Shown: one piece after another, positions 27,601 through 34,530 of the stretch
How positions within the stretch are numbered: the stretch's first letter is position 1
How the letters are laid out: each line of letters opens with the position of its first letter
Assembly: GCA_044226845.1 (NCBI GenBank)
Contig: JBGAGG010000015.1
Coordinates: 1-64,000, forward strand
Direction of reading: 5' to 3'
Length of the DNA stretch: 64,000 nucleotides
DNA from: JAFDZO01 sp044226845
GTDB taxonomy: Bacteria > Bacteroidota > Ignavibacteria > Tepidaquicellales > Tepidaquicellaceae
The notes under the pieces: model-generated
What the model saw: only the letters and a program-made list of their open reading frames with translations
Told to the model about the DNA's origin: nothing
The model's database searches: none
Program-made: the position numbers and the translations under genes

Positions 27601-28042
27601 CACGAGCAATTTGTAATTGTTGAAGTTTAAAAATATAAAGTTTTGAGTGATTAGGTTTGAAAGTTTTGCGAATAATTAATCTATTGCCCCGGATCATTTC
27701 AATAAAAAATGTTACCTGCTCATAAAAACTTTCTGTATCAAAGATATCAGAATTTAGTGTATGCTTTACCGAGTTAATAAATTTATAACTTCTTTCTGCA
27801 TCCGATAAATCAGTTTCTTCATCAGAAATTTCAATAATCATTCTATTCATCTTATCCACATTTAATCCTACTAACACCTTTAAAATGCAATCTGGATTAT
27901 TTTTAAGTGGCTCATAAAATTCTGTAATTCCTGAAAAATAAAAAAAACCTACAAGAAATTTTAACTCATCTGAATTTTTTATAAGTTCAATTAGCCGTTT
28001 CTTGAGATTGCTTTGATTACTGTTAGTAATAAAGTTTTGCAT
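24680..28042 (-). CDS. Phospholipase D-fold nuclease fused to SNF2 helicase
   Basis: The 1120-residue protein has an N-terminal PLD-type nuclease domain with HSKLYIF and SSNLTKAGI (about 130-160), a single HKD-like motif, as in dimeric PLD nucleases. A superfamily 2 (SNF2/RapA) helicase follows: DVVGLGKTIIA (Walker A, about 280), IIDEAHRFRN (about 357), LLTATPFNN, IFSEYVDTIEHL (about 735), VVSEGFNLN, and the motif VI arginines in VIQRVGRINR. It is the first gene of the ten-gene minus-strand operon. Known: PLD-helicases paired with adenine methyltransferases occur as restriction-like systems. It may translocate on DNA and cleave unmethylated targets. Confidence 0.86.
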   Translation of the reverse strand: MQNFITNSNQSNLKKRLIELIKNSDELKFLVGFFYFSGITEFYEPLKNNPDCILKVLVGLNVDKMNRMIIEISDEETDLSDAERSYKFINSVKHTLNSDIFDTESFYEQVTFFIEMIRGNRLIIRKTFKPNHSKLYIFKLQQLQIARDKLFITGSSNLTKAGISTQEEFNVEISDYGINEAEEYFDTLWENAIKIIEDDETKNKLIKIVEKETLIKKVSPFEAFLLVLKTYLESYAHKNISETLIELLTEKGYKPYEYQIDAVKQSLAVIEQNNGVIIADVVGLGKTIIACAVARELRKRGLIICPPGLIGDKNKNSGWKKYTEEFQLHDWEVRSSGDLENIAEFMKMHNDFEVVIIDEAHRFRNQDTQDYDYLRNICRNRIVILLTATPFNNKPGDILSLLKLFVIPKKSNITLENNLVDMFRHFKGVFDKLGYIMKYYNSKEPQKRNKAEFYNESLFGSKNIKLSEVKERAKYLSKQIRDVIEPVIIRRNRLDLQNNPYYKNEVKDLSKVESPIEWFFELTKEQSVFYDKIIEDYFGEPEYGGQFTGAIYQPFAYEKEVESEGLKLNEKESFELLQQRNLYGFMRRLLVKRFESSFGSFKQSITNFQTVTQHIQEFIEKTGKYILDRKLLNRIYELDLEDIEAELKEYEETLKTGNFPKSNKIYEVDKFVLKDKFLNDIQSDLSLYKKVLKELEKLNLVKDDPKSACLIKEIKKQISHKAASGEPKRKYIIFSEYVDTIEHLRPIFEKEFGDRCLIVPGKLSTGKVTEIIKNFDASSKEQLDDYDILLTTDVVSEGFNLNRAGMVINYDIPWNPVRVIQRVGRINRISKKVFNSIYIVNFFPTEKGATLVKSREIAQQKMFLIHNTLGEDAKIFDVDEEPTPANLYSRIQQNPDDLETESTYTKLLREYLILKEKHPEIIEGLTDFPSRVKVGKAHTENELLVFYKKGRVYINGIKFGNEEKNEIQNLTIEDVYEKLKCYVDDEALSLSNTFWDNYTTLNNYKGKSHAATPEQSLEHQALVNLKSMIQKPWDEIMPYLNFLRTLRDDIIDFGTLSDFTHRRLSLLKMNNDKNKVECVSEIKQLLEELGEDYLTKEISKQKQLNKEVIIAVENQNNKTS

Positions 28043-28144
28043 TGGGAGTAAACTTAATGAATGATAAATAGAACCTTAATTTACAAAAATAATAGTTTAT
28101 TTTATAGTATCAATTCTTATGGTATTAATAATCTTTATTAAGCA

Positions 28145-28171
28145 GAAAAAAAGGCAGTATCAATGACTGCC
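28145..28171 (-). terminator. Rho-independent terminator after the DUF2958 gene
   Basis: On the minus strand GGCAGT-CATTGAT-ACTGCC is followed by eight T. It begins 6 bases after the DUF2958 stop codon and separates that transcript from the restriction-like operon, whose first gene starts at 28042. Confidence 0.85.
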
Positions 28172-28176
28172 AATAA

Positions 28177-28494
28177 TTAGATATCTTGAATTAATTTCTC
28201 CCACAACTGTTTCGCATTCACTTCAGTAAAATGTAAATCCCTCTCAATTCCTAATCCCATTCTGCCCTTGAAATTTTCAAGTTCATTTTTAGAAAAGCTA
28301 CCAATTTCCCATTCGAATATGTGACATATCCCCCATAGGTAATCGGTATCATTCGGGTCCTGGTTCATTAGATACCAAGTACCTGCTCCTGTAGGATTGA
28401 AAAACTTAGCAACTATAACTTGAGATTCAAGGTCGTTCCCTTTTGGAAATTGAGCTTGAGCCTTTTTCTCTATTTCTTTTGTAAAGAGTTTCAT
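28177..28494 (-). CDS. DUF2958 domain protein
   Basis: The 105-residue protein matches DUF2958 throughout: MKLFTKEIEK at the start, VIVAKFFNPTGAGTWYLMNQ, DYLWGICHIFEWEIGSFS and GLGIERDLHF. The family is small, cytoplasmic and of unknown function; it is frequent on plasmids and integrative elements. Here it closes the run of ubiquitin-cassette genes and has its own terminator. Confidence 0.85.
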   Translation of the reverse strand: MKLFTKEIEKKAQAQFPKGNDLESQVIVAKFFNPTGAGTWYLMNQDPNDTDYLWGICHIFEWEIGSFSKNELENFKGRMGLGIERDLHFTEVNAKQLWEKLIQDI

Positions 28495-28609
28495 GTTTTT
28501 GATTTTGTTGTTTTTTCAATACTTCTATTTTGAGTAAAATTTTTACTCATTTTAAGAAATTGTGATTTTGAGCGGCAATCAAATAAAAGCAAGAAGGAAG
28601 AATCCATTT

Positions 28610-28747
28610 TCAGGACTCTCCCTCTTTTGCTTTCTTCCTCTTCGTCTTCACGTAATCCTTACCTTTATTAAAGCAATCAGCAATTAGTATTTCCAAAACA
28701 ACTATGCAGATTTTCTTTAATACTTCCTTTGAAATGCATTTGTACAT
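28610..28747 (-). CDS. Possible 45-residue basic peptide
   Basis: An ATG at 28747 is preceded by AAAGGGGA at a good distance and opens a frame of 45 codons ending at TGA 28612-28610. The product has a hydrophobic helix (KKICIVVLEILIADCF) and a strongly basic C-terminus (VKTKRKKAKEGES). The rest of the gap 28495-28912 holds nothing I can name. It could be a real small gene or a chance frame with a good ribosome site. Confidence 0.4.
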   Translation of the reverse strand: MYKCISKEVLKKICIVVLEILIADCFNKGKDYVKTKRKKAKEGES

Positions 28748-28912
28748 TAATATCCCCTTTCATTTATTTTATAATTTGTGAATTTGCGAAAGAGCAGGAG
28801 CTCGACAAAGGAAGGTAAAGTGGTAGGTTCTGTGTGAGAAATGAAAGGTTGAGTGTAATAAATGTAATGATTGTATTGAATGGAAGTAAAAAGATTTTGT
28901 AAGTGAAGAGTA

Positions 28913-29965
28913 CTATATAAAATGTCCGGAGTATTGAATAAAATCTTCCATGTTAGTCAATCGCATATCCAAGGTTTCTAAATTATCATTAACATCTTCA
29001 AGAATGATTCGCTTAATAAGTCCGTAATCCAGATTCTCTTCGTCTAACTTTTTTAGTTCACGCTTATCTTCTTCTGATCCATCTTTATCTAAATCAAATG
29101 TTGAAGTTTTATCATCTGAAAGTATTGTTCGTTTACCTCTGTGCCCGAATCTTCTATCCATTGAGCGCCCGAATGGTAAATCATCATCGCCATCGAACAT
29201 CGAACCGTAAGCTCTGCCATTTCCGATTAGTCTGTCGTCTTCAATCTCAATTACTTTTCTTGAAGCACGGACTGTTTGAATGTTCTGTATGTCGATTAAA
29301 TCTAACCCCATATCTACACTGATTTCAATTGGGAGCTGGACTAGGTAATTATCATGTTTCAGATTATATACACCATGTACGAAGCCTTCTTTATGAGTGT
29401 AGAGAATAGATAATTTGAAGTTCTGATTGATGAAGTTTTTGTCAGTAGAACTAAATGAGTTCATACCATCAGGATGGCGGTGTATTACAGTATTGAAGTT
29501 ATAATCTTCAGGTATGTAATCTATTGAAGCACTTGAAACAACTTGGCTAGGAATATGAAACTCTTCAGAGAGTCTTATTACTTTATCTTTCTCAGTTAGA
29601 TTAACCAATATTGAGAACTCTTCACCGCTGAGTCTATCAGCGATTTGATTGCATACAAGCAGGAGTTTGAGTGGAATTATAACTTTAACAGTATCAAGTA
29701 TTTTTATTCCGCTTTCCCATCCGGCTTCAGAAGGCTTTCGTGGTTCGTTTAAGATGGAGTTAAGTACATCATTCCCTGAACTTCTATTTCCGTTTCTTGC
29801 AGAACGTATATCAGTTAATCTAGTATCAGAAGCCGAAGCAGCTTTACCATTATTTTTAGAAACAACTTCTTTGCTTTTGTTTTCAGTTTTGTTTCGTCCG
29901 GAGTCTGTTTCATCTTTTCCATCTGAATTATTTGAACTAACTGTTTTAGAATTTTTCTCTTTCAT
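28913..29965 (-). CDS. JAB/MPN (JAMM) metallopeptidase-like protein
   Basis: The 350-residue protein has a disordered Ser/Asn/Lys-rich start (about 1-75) and a JAB domain at about 85-235. The JAMM zinc signature is intact: VIHRHPDGMNSFSSTD gives HxHP and SxxD. Known for the fold: removal of ubiquitin-like proteins from targets or maturation of their tails. The C-terminal 100 residues are acidic and charged. It lies downstream of the E1 and E2-like genes in one orientation, which fits a deconjugating enzyme of a bacterial ubiquitin-like pathway. Confidence 0.82.
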   Translation of the reverse strand: MKEKNSKTVSSNNSDGKDETDSGRNKTENKSKEVVSKNNGKAASASDTRLTDIRSARNGNRSSGNDVLNSILNEPRKPSEAGWESGIKILDTVKVIIPLKLLLVCNQIADRLSGEEFSILVNLTEKDKVIRLSEEFHIPSQVVSSASIDYIPEDYNFNTVIHRHPDGMNSFSSTDKNFINQNFKLSILYTHKEGFVHGVYNLKHDNYLVQLPIEISVDMGLDLIDIQNIQTVRASRKVIEIEDDRLIGNGRAYGSMFDGDDDLPFGRSMDRRFGHRGKRTILSDDKTSTFDLDKDGSEEDKRELKKLDEENLDYGLIKRIILEDVNDNLETLDMRLTNMEDFIQYSGHFI

Positions 29966-30024
29966 GAGTTTATGAGTTTTAAATGTTTGTCAGTTTTAAG
30001 AAATCTTAAAGGAATATTTAGGAA

Positions 30025-30834
30025 CTAACTGTTTTGAAGAGTGAGAAGCGTAGTTACATTTACAGTCTTTGTAGACGCATTCTTATTCTTAACAATCAGC
30101 ATCTCAATAACTGCCGCTGCACTTAACATCTGTGGAGTGCCAAAGAAGCTGGGCGTAATTGTATAACTTGAATCCGTTCCCCATCTACCGGCGTTGAAAT
30201 CGTTAAGACATATCGTTCCTTCAAATCCATCATAACCGAGCTTTACATATTGAGGAAATTTGTATTCCTGTATTTGATGCGATGGTTGATTGAGGTTCGG
30301 ATTTAATTCAGGTGGACCGTAATAAGCTTGACCTGTAGCAGTAGGAACGTTGGTAATAGAATTACTTTTCTTAGATTTATTCTTCAACTTATTCTTATCT
30401 TCCTCTTTCTTTTTGAGTTCTTCAAAATCCATCTTCTTCTTTACTTTAAACTCATACATCGAGTCTTTGAGTCTAGTCGTATCGGTACAGTCGAAGAAGT
30501 ACTCGACCCCGTCTAATTTGTTTAACATCTCAGCTTCAAAGTATTCTTCAAAGGAAAGAACTAAACAATCTTTTCTTCTCTCTGCTATAAGCTCTTTCAC
30601 TGCATCAATTTTGTTTGTACCGATTTGTGATTCCTTGAATAGAGTCCTGTTAAGATTACTGGCTTCAATTTTATCTGTATCGTATATGAGTATAGAACCG
30701 ACTCCTATTAAAGCTAAGTCCAAGGCTACCCATGATCCTATTCCTCCAAGTCCAGCAACGATTGCAATCGCGCCGGATAAGTCAGGGATTATCTTTGACT
30801 GCCTGTTATTAATTTCTGTTATTGTGCTTTCCAT
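30025..30834 (-). CDS. ThiF/E1-like adenylyltransferase
   Basis: The 269-residue protein has the E1/ThiF Rossmann ATP site AGLGGIGSWVALDLALIGVG (about 23-42), IYDTDKIEASNLNRTLF with the conserved Asp and the NxNR pattern, and TNKIDAVKE. These residues adenylate the C-terminus of a ubiquitin-like protein. YFFDCTDTT holds a conserved Cys region. A Lys-rich insertion (about 130-155) interrupts the usual crossover loop. Genes for an E2-like protein, a Ub-like protein and a JAB peptidase flank it, so it is most likely the activating enzyme. Confidence 0.87.
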   Translation of the reverse strand: MESTITEINNRQSKIIPDLSGAIAIVAGLGGIGSWVALDLALIGVGSILIYDTDKIEASNLNRTLFKESQIGTNKIDAVKELIAERRKDCLVLSFEEYFEAEMLNKLDGVEYFFDCTDTTRLKDSMYEFKVKKKMDFEELKKKEEDKNKLKNKSKKSNSITNVPTATGQAYYGPPELNPNLNQPSHQIQEYKFPQYVKLGYDGFEGTICLNDFNAGRWGTDSSYTITPSFFGTPQMLSAAAVIEMLIVKNKNASTKTVNVTTLLTLQNS

Positions 30835-30875
30835 TTTATATTTTATAGATAAGTATTTTTAATTTTAAAAATGTG

Positions 30876-31835
30876 TCAGCTCGCCTTCCATTTGTATTCC
30901 TGTTTAACATCAAAAGGAATTGTCGGCTTATAATAACTGCTATCCAGATGGATCTTTTCATAAGTAGAAGATATCTCATCCAGAAGAGTTAAAAGCTTAT
31001 TCGGATCTGCCAGGCAAATATCTCTGTCTTCAAAGCTTCCGGGGCAAGCTTGCCCAAATCCTCCAACATTACAGTTAGGATGTTGCCCAATTGTAGAAAG
31101 GTGAATTGTTCCGTGAGTTATTTTGTGATGAAGGATGTTTACGTATATTCCTCTTATTGAGCAAACAGGAGAAGTGTATTCATGGATTATTCCTGAATTG
31201 AAATATCCTTCAGTTACTTCATAAGGAGGATTGTAGAACTTATATGCATTAACTGAATTATCCTTCATAAGTAAATACCAGTCTTTCTTACTTATGGTCT
31301 TAATTATATCTATTAACGACTCCCCTACAACTGCTGCACGGTATAACTGTTGAAGCTTTACAAGCTCTGTCTGGTAAAGGCTGTTTACTTTATTGATAGC
31401 TGTCTGAAGCTCGGTCTTGAATACACCTTTCAATTGCTTAAGTGAGTTTATGTAGTCGATTTCCGATTCGATTGATACTTCTTTAATGAATACATTCTCC
31501 TGCTTTGATTTCAGCATTCGTTCATTCAGGTCTTTGTATTTAATTTCCCGGGAGATGATGTTCACTAAGTGCTTATCCGACTGTTTAAGGATTTTTGATT
31601 CTTTCTTTTCTTTTACTTTTGAAGAAGGTTTTGTTTTAGTGCCGGATTTACTTTTAGATTTCTTGCCGGTGTTTTCAGAAACTACCACTGCGTCATTTGA
31701 TTCTTCAGCTGAATCTTCAGACATCTCTTCAACACCATCAACTCTTTGAAAGAATGTAGTGTTAAGCTGCCCAGGGATCCGTCCGGGGACCCGGGGAGCC
31801 GTTGGGTTTTCTTGTACTGATTGATTTAAAGGCAT
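30876..31835 (-). CDS. E2-like (ubiquitin-conjugating fold) protein
   Basis: The 319-residue protein begins with a long disordered Lys/Ser/Glu-rich region (about 1-105) and helical sequence to about 180. The C-terminal domain (about 185-290) has YKFYNPPYEV, then HGTIHLSTIGQHPNCNVG, GFGQACPG and RDICLADPN. This recalls the E2/UBC pattern HPN...Cys, although several Cys could be the active one (in HPNC, GQACP or DICL). The assignment rests mainly on this motif and on the E1, Ub-like and JAB neighbours. Another possibility is an E2-fold protein without activity. Confidence 0.65.
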   Translation of the reverse strand: MPLNQSVQENPTAPRVPGRIPGQLNTTFFQRVDGVEEMSEDSAEESNDAVVVSENTGKKSKSKSGTKTKPSSKVKEKKESKILKQSDKHLVNIISREIKYKDLNERMLKSKQENVFIKEVSIESEIDYINSLKQLKGVFKTELQTAINKVNSLYQTELVKLQQLYRAAVVGESLIDIIKTISKKDWYLLMKDNSVNAYKFYNPPYEVTEGYFNSGIIHEYTSPVCSIRGIYVNILHHKITHGTIHLSTIGQHPNCNVGGFGQACPGSFEDRDICLADPNKLLTLLDEISSTYEKIHLDSSYYKPTIPFDVKQEYKWKAS

Positions 31836-31910
31836 ACATTTTATATTAATTGATTATGCTTCCTTTGATTTTTAAGTACTGAATAGATTACAAATTGGAT
31901 TAAATTAAAA

Positions 31911-31998
31911 CAGGTATTCCCTTTTGAAGTAGTTTAGTAATGATAATTCATTCTATATTAAAATTATCAAACCTCCTAAAGATGAAAGAGAATACCTG
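31911..31998. other. Folded leader between the Ub-like and E2-like genes
   Basis: CAGGTATTC (31911-31919) pairs with GAATACCTG (31990-31998), and inside it TGATAATT (31941-31948) pairs with AATTATCA (31962-31969). On the minus strand this would sit in the leader of the E2-like mRNA. No T-run follows, so a terminator is unlikely. A regulatory RNA fold or protein-binding site is possible. Confidence 0.4.
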
Positions 31999-32052
31999 CT
32001 GGCTTTGTTACTGAGTATATCTAGTTAATGCTAAACTTGACCGTTACAAATT

Positions 32053-32313
32053 TCAAGCAGCTGCAACGTTGAAACGGACGATAGTCAGATCGCCGGTAAA
32101 GTTACCTGCTTCAATCTGAGTTGCATCGAGGTTGGTGTTTAGAGAATCGTATATATCAAACTTCGATATATCGTTATCTCTTGCAATTGCTTTGAGTCTG
32201 TCTGTAAGCGCAACACCTGAAAGACCTGTGATATCGAAGTCTTGGTTATTACACCTTACGTTTTTTCTGTTGGAGGCTTGGCCGCCGCCGTTTTGGTTTG
32301 AGTTCCAGGACAT
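32053..32313 (-). CDS. Ubiquitin-like (beta-grasp) small protein without a GG tail
   Basis: The 86-residue protein has a Gly/Asn-rich start and then a compact domain of about 65 residues (VRCNNQDFDITGLSG, ALTDRLKAIARDN, KFDIYDS, GDLTIVRFNVAAA) whose strand-strand-helix-strand order fits a beta-grasp. It precedes E2-like, E1 and JAB genes, exactly where such cassettes encode their modifier. The C-terminus is Ala-Ala-Ala, not Gly-Gly, so conjugation through a di-glycine end cannot be assumed. It may be a modifier with an unusual tail or a non-conjugated partner. Confidence 0.65.
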   Translation of the reverse strand: MSWNSNQNGGGQASNRKNVRCNNQDFDITGLSGVALTDRLKAIARDNDISKFDIYDSLNTNLDATQIEAGNFTGDLTIVRFNVAAA

Positions 32314-32419
32314 GAGTTTGTTCCTTTTATTGTTTAAGTTTATAAATGTTATTAATGACTTTTAGAGTTTTATTGAATTGTATGGAAGGGTTTGATAACG
32401 AAGAATTGTGAATTAATAA

Positions 32420-32713
32420 TTATACTAAATGAAGTTCCGCTAAGAAGTAATCCGGATAAGGATTATTGTTTGAAGTAGCCATAGATGATATTGGAGCATT
32501 AGTTACATTTGCAGAATCAAGTTCGATTTCTAATTCCTCGTAATTATAATAAGAATCTCCTGAGTCATCAGAATCTTCGAACTCTTCGTCAAACCAATTT
32601 TCATGCTGCCTTGCCTTTTCCCGCGCTTCGTCTTCTGAATTTGCATACACAAAACCTTTTACACTTGCATACTGAGTATAGTCGTATGGCAAATCGAATG
32701 AATATTTGTTCAT
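32420..32713 (-). CDS. Acidic small protein, paralog 1 of 3 (DpnD/PcfM-like)
   Basis: The 97 residues start MNKYSFDLPYDYTQY and end PDYFLAELHLV, both conserved in two tandem paralogs upstream. In between lie a YVYA-like strand, a helix (SEDEAREKARQHENW) and a strongly acidic loop (EEFEDSDDSGDSYYNYEE) before the strand ELEIEL. The pattern recalls small DpnD/PcfM-type mobile-element proteins. They are probably cytoplasmic adaptors or inhibitors; no enzyme motif is seen. Confidence 0.65.
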   Translation of the reverse strand: MNKYSFDLPYDYTQYASVKGFVYANSEDEAREKARQHENWFDEEFEDSDDSGDSYYNYEELEIELDSANVTNAPISSMATSNNNPYPDYFLAELHLV

Positions 32714-32758
32714 TACTTTTTTAAATTTAAAATTTTATTGAATGGATTGGAATGTTAC

Positions 32759-33078
32759 TTAAACCAAGTGCAGCTCGGCTAAGAAATAGGGCGGAAGAAT
32801 ATCATTTTCTATAATAGTCCCATGAGAGATAGATTGAGTATTGTCATCGTAAGAAAGTCGTAATCATAAACAACATCTTCTTCCTCTTCATCAAGCTCAA
32901 CTTCACTGTGGTCATAATTTGTATCGCTATCGTATCTGTCTACGTGCTCTTCTTCCACCCAGTAGTCTGTATTATGCAGCCGATCGAGAGCTTGTTCTTC
33001 ATCATCGGCATATACATATCCTACAACTTCTCCGGATTTAACATAATCGTATGGGAGTCTGAATTTATATTTATTCAT
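32759..33078 (-). CDS. Acidic small protein, paralog 2 of 3, frameshifted near its end
   Basis: The frame from ATG 33078 (MNKYKFRLPYDYVKSG) stops at 32809 after an aberrant tail. In another frame the sequence goes on as SYDDNTQSISHGTI and ends LPPYFLAELHLV at 32759, matching both paralogs. Adding one T to a TTT run at about 32855 joins the two parts exactly. Either the base is missing by sequencing error, or this copy has lost its conserved end. The acidic loop is EELDEEEEDVVYDYD-like. Confidence 0.65.
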
Positions 33079-33120
33079 TTTTTGAAATTTAATGTTAATG
33101 TGGAACGGATGAAAATATTT

Positions 33121-33423
33121 TTAAACTAATTGCAGTTCAGCGAGGAAGTAATCCGGAAGTTTTTCATATGGAGTGTACTTTGGAGTGTTGAATACTGGGT
33201 GAACGATAGGTGGTGTAACATCTTCTTCATTTAATTCTATTCGAGCGCTATCGAAATCGAAGTTGGTTCCGTCCTGGTCGCCGTCTTCGTATTCTTCCGA
33301 CTCGCGATTTTCACTATCATATGCTAACTCAATTACATCTTCTACATTTTCTGCGTAAATGTAACACGACATTTTTCCATATTGAACACAATCGTATGGG
33401 ATTGTTACGAGGTATTTATTCAT
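33121..33423 (-). CDS. Acidic small protein, paralog 3 of 3 (DpnD/PcfM-like)
   Basis: I start it at ATG 33423, giving 100 residues beginning MNKYLVTIPYDCVQYG, because this start aligns with both paralogs; a longer frame to 33486 adds an unrelated leader. It keeps the shared features: CYIYAENVEDVIELAYD, an acidic loop (SEEYEDGDQDG), the strand ARIEL, and LPDYFLAELQLV at the end. It is the first of three tandem copies, each preceded by a short AT-rich gap, upstream of the Ub-like gene. Confidence 0.68.
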   Translation of the reverse strand: MNKYLVTIPYDCVQYGKMSCYIYAENVEDVIELAYDSENRESEEYEDGDQDGTNFDFDSARIELNEEDVTPPIVHPVFNTPKYTPYEKLPDYFLAELQLV

Positions 33424-33557
33424 AGTTTGGTTGGTTTTCTTTCTATGAATATTATACCAGATAATTTGATTGTGAATATATTTCAATTACATTAGATTGA
33501 AATAAAAGTATTTAACTGTAAAGCACTAATTCTTTATTGTTTAAATTTTCAACAACT

Positions 33558-33576
33558 GATAACTAATAATTATCAT
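33558..33576 (+). promoter_or_regulatory. Shared 19-base leader motif, copy 1
   Basis: GATAACTAATAATTATCAT ends inside the ATG of the SET-domain gene (33575). The same 19 bases occur, in the same orientation relative to the gene, just before the convergent membrane-protein gene (34496-34514, minus strand). The core GATAA...TTATC is itself palindromic. A shared operator or leader is likely; chance identity of 19 bases is not. Confidence 0.6.
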
Positions 33577-33979
33577 GCTTTTATTAGAAACGTTCATTGA
33601 TCTATCTCCTGGTAAGGGAATAGGATTATTTGCTAAAGAGAATATTTCAAAAGGAACAAAGTATTGGATTCGAAATGAAATTTTCGATAATGTATTTACA
33701 CCTCTGCAAATAACTTCATTGGAAAAAATTACAATCGATTATATTAAAAAGCACGGTTTCCTCGAAGTTTCCGGTAACTGGTATCTCTGTGGAGATAACG
33801 CTCGTTTTTCAAATCATTCAAATGATCCAAACTCCCGCAATATCTATGATGAAAATAACTTAGTGCAATATACTATTGCTGTGAGAGACATTAAAACAGG
33901 AGAGGAAATATCCTGTGATTATCAAGAGATATGTTGGGATTGTAAAGAAGGTCTCAATTTTAAAAACATTAAAATTTGA
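33575..33979 (+). CDS. SET-domain protein (putative lysine methyltransferase)
   Basis: The 134-residue protein is little more than a SET domain: GKGIGLFAKENISKGT at the start, NARFSNHSNDPNS (the NHS/C SAM and substrate pocket), and AVRDIKTGEEISCDYQE, whose ExxxDY pattern contains the catalytic Tyr. Known for the fold: SAM-dependent protein lysine methylation. It has no post-SET zinc cluster apart from a CWDC near the end. It lies next to the ubiquitin-like cassette and is convergent with a membrane-protein gene. Confidence 0.85.
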   Translation: MLLLETFIDLSPGKGIGLFAKENISKGTKYWIRNEIFDNVFTPLQITSLEKITIDYIKKHGFLEVSGNWYLCGDNARFSNHSNDPNSRNIYDENNLVQYTIAVRDIKTGEEISCDYQEICWDCKEGLNFKNIKI

Positions 33980-33997
33980 TTAACATCATAGTGAATC

Positions 33998-34480
33998 TTA
34001 CTTATCTCTAATGCTCTTGATAACTTCTTTCATATATTTTTCAAATTCTGTATCGAAAGTTGAACCACTCGTATTCCAAGCTTCCAAAAAATTAGTCCTT
34101 TGACAAAAGGATTTAATGTAAGCATCCCACCCAGACCACTGTTTAAGTTTGATATTAGAATATTGGTCAGAGTATAGTAAATATGCTCTCTCAAAAATAG
34201 AAAATAACATAGTAAATAAAATTAATTCTTCTTTCTTTTGTTTATCATCAAGTTCGGCTGGTTTTTTATCGGGTATATCAAAAATATTTAAGTAAGGATA
34301 TTGTAAGCACAACTCTTGATATTCAATATATTTCTCATCGAGAGCATTGTATGTTCCATATTCTCTATCCCTCCTTTCCTTCTTTTTAGTAATTCTATAT
34401 TGAATAAAAGCTAGGGGTAACCCAAGAATAACGACAATTTTCGAAATTGCGTCCAAATAATCTAATATTATTGGATTCAT
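33998..34480 (-). CDS. Single-span membrane protein of unknown function
   Basis: The 160-residue protein has one membrane segment near the start (about 5-28, YLDAISKIVVILGLPLAF), a basic stretch (ITKKKERRDRE) just inside, and a helical cytoplasmic part with YIEYQELCLQYPYLNIFD and FTMLFSIFERAYLL. This layout resembles DUF4760-like proteins seen in defence regions, but I would not assign it. Its leader has the same 19-base motif as the convergent SET gene. Confidence 0.6.
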   Translation of the reverse strand: MNPIILDYLDAISKIVVILGLPLAFIQYRITKKKERRDREYGTYNALDEKYIEYQELCLQYPYLNIFDIPDKKPAELDDKQKKEELILFTMLFSIFERAYLLYSDQYSNIKLKQWSGWDAYIKSFCQRTNFLEAWNTSGSTFDTEFEKYMKEVIKSIRDK

Positions 34481-34495
34481 ATTATTTGTTTAGTA

Positions 34496-34514
34496 ATGAT
34501 AATTATTAGTTATC
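34496..34514 (-). promoter_or_regulatory. Shared 19-base leader motif, copy 2
   Basis: On the minus strand GATAACTAATAATTATCAT lies 15 bases before the ATG at 34480. It is identical to the motif directly upstream of the SET gene at 33575. Together they form a perfect 19-bp inverted repeat about 0.9 kb apart that encloses the two genes. Confidence 0.6.
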
Positions 34515-34530
34515 GCTTATTCATTATGAG

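Noticed and set aside
20954..28042. Methyltransferase and helicase as BREX, DISARM or a type I R-M system
   Set aside because: PglZ, BrxC, DrmB (DUF1998) and HsdS-like genes are all absent, and the helicase carries a PLD nuclease domain.
30350..30862. 170-codon open frame on the plus strand opposite the E1 gene
   Set aside because: It is Ser/Leu-rich low-complexity sequence, antisense to a protein with clear ThiF motifs.
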